Positions 62,001-64,000 of a stretch of DNA of 64,000 bases are shown in pieces. Below the pieces are notes generated by a model. That model saw only the letters and a program-made list of their open reading frames with translations, did not search any database and had not been told where the DNA came from. Source of the DNA: Lewinellaceae bacterium (GTDB lineage: Bacteria > Bacteroidota > Bacteroidia > Chitinophagales > Saprospiraceae); assembly GCA_016712415.1 (NCBI GenBank), contig JADJRC010000023.1, positions 13,048 to 77,047 on the forward strand, given 5' to 3'. The translations under genes and the position numbers were made by a program. The number at the start of each line of letters is the position of its first letter. Position 1 is the first letter of the stretch.

Positions 62001-63287
62001 AATTATATGGTGACGGTAACCGATATCTTCGGCTGCGTCATATCCGGATCGGTCAATGTTTCCGATCCCGCGTCGATCACACTGTCCCTCAGCAATCAAG
62101 TCAATACCATGTGCTCCAACGAGACCAACGGCTCTGCCACGGTATCGGCAATGGGCGGCACGGGCTCTTTCATGATCGCCTGGGATAACGGACAGACCGG
62201 CCCAACCGCGACTAACCTCGCGCCAGGTACTTATACCGCTACCGCGACAGATGGCAACGGTTGCACGGCTCAACTCCCGGTAGCTATTGCTGCGGTCGAT
62301 ATGCAGGCGCCGGTCATTGCAACGGATCCCATCACGGCTCCGCTGGGCAATACCGGCAACGTCACACTCAGCGTCCAGTCGCTCGGCCTGAACGTGACCG
62401 ACAACTGCGGCGTCGGCTCGGTTACTTTTGTTCCGTCGACCTTTAACTGCGCCCAACTGGGCCCGCACGACGTGGTGGTGACCGCCATTGACGGCGCCGG
62501 CAACCAGACCGTTGAAACGGTCGTCGTGACAATCGTCGACGACCTCGCGCCCAACCTTGACTGTCCGGATAATGTAGTGCGCTGCTTTGGCGACAATATC
62601 GTGGAATACCCGGCGCCTGTAGCCATGGATAACTGCCTGGGTATCGGCGGATCGTTTGCCATGCCTTCGGGCCTGCCCAGCGGCTCCACGTTCCCCGGCG
62701 GTATCACGACCAATACGTTCTCATACACCGATGCCAACGGTAACACAGGCTCCTGTTCCTTTGAGGTGACAATCCTGAGCCCGCTGGTCGTCAGCCTCGG
62801 CGCCATCGTCGACGATATCGACAACCAGAACATCGGCAGCATCGATATCAACGTCAGCGGCAGCCTGGCGCCTTATTCCTTCCAGTGGACGCTGAACGGC
62901 ACGCCATTCTCGCTCGACGAAGACCTCACGGGACTCGGCATGGGTAATTACCAGGTAATCGTTACGGACAGCGCCGGTTGTATGGCAGCCAGCGAATCGT
63001 TCACGGTGAAAAGCGTTACAGGCACCAACGAGCCGGGATGGGCATCGGGACTGCTGATCGTACCCAACCCGACCAGCGGACAACTTTCAGTCATCTTCTC
63101 GCGCCCGCTGGATAGCGACGTGCAACTCACCGTACACGACATGACGGGCCGGCTGGTTCAACAGCAGTCGTCGTCGACACCCAAACGTGTCGATTTCGAC
63201 CTCTCTACCCTGCCGGGTGGTTTGTACAAAATGACTATACTCGTGGACAACCAACTGGTCGTCCGCAAAATAGTGGTAAGCAGGTAA
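59049..63287 (+). CDS. Large T9SS-secreted surface protein with SprB/PKD-like and HYR repeats
   Basis: A 1412-residue surface protein. Signal peptide to about residue 21 (ending RLSAQ). An N-terminal cysteine-rich part (to ~400) is followed by several PKD/Ig-like units with the GSYTYLWSND or GPYTYLWSNDE pattern and a ...GTYTVTITD... closing block, typical of SprB-type repeats (~800-1090). An HYR-like domain (DNCGVGSVTFVPST, DGAGNQTVETVVVTIVDD, then DNCLG) lies at ~1110-1240. A type IX sorting domain closes it (LLIVPNPTSGQLSVIF, then LVVRKIVVSR). It should be moved across the outer membrane by T9SS and used in adhesion or gliding. Confidence 0.88.
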   Translation: MRLSLITFLFLMLCSGVRLSAQSSLNCPPGVVGSPSCASACLSCDLSFFDDKLGAVLPQPIIVESCIAGVPPLTLESPRWYRFIAGSPSINWVVKTNDDCFNNGVSLEYAVLTGCSNPPLKALACEQLLPGNPYIFVQNLIVGQTYYLVIDGQSIGDCSYSLEAFLGLPVAPQLGVLEPIQGLTEVCPKATTSYSIPPVQYATNYIWSAPSGSKINGGSNVAQLGSSGTTVDIQFGTVGGSVCVTAINGCDTPLTTCIPIVNAPLGITQLPDLELCFEELPYIWPESQNQAILTPGTFILTSQPFPSFLGCDSIVRQKIKALPRKFKNLPPKWLCKEECFYVNGFEYCEAGVYLEILPADNGCDSTLSFTLFKVLATAAAQVEDTLTCKKTSVLLTSTGSSTGNTIFYRWLNPSGTVISTADTAIATVPGEYSFIVTNFGGGGVTCEDTAKVTVIGNTTPPLADAGPDRVLNCDEPLIQLQGSGSVGSQYTYQWTTLIGGNIVAGGNTLTPTVNAPGTYRLTVTNEINGCTAGNNAKVTSIQLPPSASASGGTFSCVVPNVTLQVTTNGNNPSFAWSGPNGYTSSLQNPVVNVAGSYTVTVTDAVSGCTNAAIATVVSDVVLPGAEATGGAITCNDITVQLNSVTQGQSPVYAWTGPNGFSSSLANPVATVAGTYNLTVTGSNGCSSTASATVDQDNAAPGATLAVPGTLNCNVAAVSITASSNGPAALLTHEWTLPDNSTVSTAEIPILSADAPGTYSVLITNTQNGCTSTATATVVQNPAVSANIASATNILCFGDETGSVDATAGGGNGSYTYLWSNDAVTPAITGLGAGTYTVTITDGEQCSATATATLTEPTAIVPNTTSTPESTNGAEDGTASASPTGGTGPYTYLWSNDETTASIENLIPGLYTVTITDANNCTAVSSVEVLPGSCGISLGFSVVPPTCNSASDASITVELTGGNGPFMYEWSSMGTDSVEAGLSAGNYMVTVTDIFGCVISGSVNVSDPASITLSLSNQVNTMCSNETNGSATVSAMGGTGSFMIAWDNGQTGPTATNLAPGTYTATATDGNGCTAQLPVAIAAVDMQAPVIATDPITAPLGNTGNVTLSVQSLGLNVTDNCGVGSVTFVPSTFNCAQLGPHDVVVTAIDGAGNQTVETVVVTIVDDLAPNLDCPDNVVRCFGDNIVEYPAPVAMDNCLGIGGSFAMPSGLPSGSTFPGGITTNTFSYTDANGNTGSCSFEVTILSPLVVSLGAIVDDIDNQNIGSIDINVSGSLAPYSFQWTLNGTPFSLDEDLTGLGMGNYQVIVTDSAGCMAASESFTVKSVTGTNEPGWASGLLIVPNPTSGQLSVIFSRPLDSDVQLTVHDMTGRLVQQQSSSTPKRVDFDLSTLPGGLYKMTILVDNQLVVRKIVVSR

Positions 63288-63313
63288 ATCCTTGTTTTAC
63301 AGGGAAAAATGGC

Positions 63314-63350
63314 GAGAGCCGCTCCGTTTAAGGGGCGGCTCTCCGCTTTT
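63314..63350 (+). terminator. Intrinsic terminator, probably bidirectional
   Basis: GAGAGCCGCTCC pairs with GGGGCGGCTCTC (one wobble) around GTTTAA, followed by CGCTTTT. On the minus strand a T5 run also follows the same stem (from 63306-63310), so it can close both the adhesin gene and the converging CDGSH gene. Confidence 0.75.
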
Positions 63351-63384
63351 CAGGCATATTGAATCGGGTTTTACACCGGCAGCA

Positions 63385-63804
63385 TCAATCGGAAAAACCC
63401 GCTTTTTTATGCGATCCGTCGCAATAGGGTTTATTCTGTGACTGGCCACAGCGGCAAAAGGCCGTCACTTTATGTTTGACTGTTTCGGCGCCGTCGGCGT
63501 GTTTTACCCGGATGTTGCCGTATACCATAAGCGGCCCGTTGGGTGAGGCTTCCACAATGGTTTCGACATCTACCTGACCGGGCTCCACGGCCTTTTCGCC
63601 ATTGCGGTACCAACTCAATGCCCCGGACGGGCACTTATCCACCTGCGCCATGATAGCCGCCGTATCGGCGCCGTCCATATCGATCCAGGGGCGATTGCGC
63701 GGGTTGAACACTTCCAGCAGTCCGCGCCAGCAAAGCGTGGAATGGATGCATACGTCCGGTTTCCAGACAACCGTGATATCGTCGTTCGAGTACTGTTTTT
63801 CCAT
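63385..63804 (-). CDS. Fer4_19 / CDGSH iron-sulfur domain fusion protein
   Basis: A 139-residue protein from the ATG at 63804 (MEKQYSNDDITVVWKPDVC). The first part (~1-70) is a (4Fe-4S)-type mono-cluster domain (Fer4_19): CIHSTLCWRGL and VDKCPSGALSW. The end holds a CDGSH iron-sulfur motif (FCRCGQSQNKPYCDGSHKKAGF) that binds a 2Fe-2S cluster with one histidine. Proteins with this pair occur in Bacteroidota and may relate to redox or iron control; the exact role is not known. The longer frame to 63867 has no domain support. It is followed upstream by the end of murF on the same strand. Confidence 0.85.
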   Translation of the reverse strand: MEKQYSNDDITVVWKPDVCIHSTLCWRGLLEVFNPRNRPWIDMDGADTAAIMAQVDKCPSGALSWYRNGEKAVEPGQVDVETIVEASPNGPLMVYGNIRVKHADGAETVKHKVTAFCRCGQSQNKPYCDGSHKKAGFSD

Positions 63805-63850
63805 AAATTCTCCTTGTTTTTTCAATAAACAATAAATACCCGCGTCTTCT

Positions 63851-64000
63851 TTAAATGTCCTGTCCAAGCAAATCTTCCAGCCGTATCCCCCTTGAGCCTT
63901 TGATCAGGATCAGGCAATTTTCAAACGCCTGTTTATCGAACCAGGTTTTTGCCGCTGCGGTGTCGCGGAAATGCAGCGCCTTGAACCTGGCATAGTTTGT
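63851..64000 (-). CDS. murF: UDP-N-acetylmuramoyl-tripeptide--D-alanyl-D-alanine ligase, C-terminal end
   Basis: The last 49 codons of a gene that continues past the right edge. They read in frame to the window end and include CLILIKGSRGIRLEDLLGQDI, ending at the TAA at 63851-63853. The KGSRG-x-x-LE block is the characteristic MurF C-terminus, where the third domain closes on the substrate. MurF adds D-Ala-D-Ala to the peptidoglycan precursor. Only the tail is visible, so the call rests on this block. Confidence 0.75.
   Translation of the reverse strand, partial: TNYARFKALHFRDTAAAKTWFDKQAFENCLILIKGSRGIRLEDLLGQDI

Noticed and set aside
1..64000. Defence system, prophage or conjugative element
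   Set aside because: I found no restriction, toxin-antitoxin, phage structural or transfer genes; the group II intron is the only mobile element seen.

Overview
The window looks like a chromosome segment from a Bacteroidota bacterium, most likely a Saprospiria-type lineage with moderately high GC. The evidence is: C-terminal type IX secretion (T9SS) sorting domains on at least two secreted proteins; a TonB-dependent receptor with a carboxypeptidase-like N-terminal domain; SprB/HYR-type adhesin repeats; MacB-like FtsX permeases of the 800-residue Bacteroidota type; LytS/LytTR signalling; and several promoters that fit the Bacteroidota form TTG/TTTG-N18-20-TAnnTTTG. The species assignment is inference only.

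Layout. 1-5053 (mostly minus strand): a ferredoxin reductase cut by the window edge, a flavin monooxygenase, yidD, an OmpR-type regulator, a large heptamer repeat field and a carboxynorspermidine dehydrogenase. 5153-16326: a secreted protein, exonuclease III (frameshifted), lpxD, thiL, a GH18 chitinase lipoprotein, a BLUF photoreceptor, metG (frameshifted), an HD protein, an HtrA protease and a DUF4340 protein. 16328-20141: a tightly overlapping operon of a three-PAS histidine kinase, an atypical receiver and a membrane protein of unknown family. 20343-26006: threonine aldolase, an Ate/Bpt-type aminoacyl-tRNA-protein transferase, pyrH, a three-gene cysteine-motif envelope cluster, small membrane and TonB-like proteins and an internally deleted gene remnant. 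26020-40739: two 809-residue MacB-type permeases, an M20 peptidase, an OmpA/thrombospondin-3 protein, two LolD/MacB ATPases, an HlyD adaptor and a divergent NtrC-type regulator with its kinase. 41042-43556: rplM-rpsI-rpsB-tsf. 43777-54582: a lipoprotein, a membrane AraC regulator, a secreted protein, a striking 32-bp-period palindrome array, a tandem pair of frameshifted DUF4331 genes and a TonB-dependent receptor. 54583-56874: a 67-bp tandem repeat array split by a group II intron whose ends can be placed to the base. 56962-64000: a LytS/LytTR pair, a 1412-residue T9SS adhesin, a CDGSH iron-sulfur protein and the end of murF.

How genes work together. The HlyD adaptor and the two ATPases (34673-37577) form an exporter operon facing away from an NtrC-type regulator and its kinase. 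GG-N10-GC candidates for sigma-54 sites exist on both strands between them. The two permeases further left are plausible partners but are not contiguous. The DUF4331 pair and receptor look like an outer-membrane/secretion locus.

Two cross-cutting themes deserve attention. First, arrays of 7-10 base words, often with an inverted partner, sit directly against start or stop codons at several unrelated genes. Second, many frameshifts are present. Three of them (metG, M20 peptidase, NtrB-like kinase) are each repaired by adding one base to an A5/T5 run, which points to assembly error. The DUF4331 pair carries four apparent single-base gains, which is harder to explain. No tRNA, rRNA, CRISPR array or recognisable defence system was seen.
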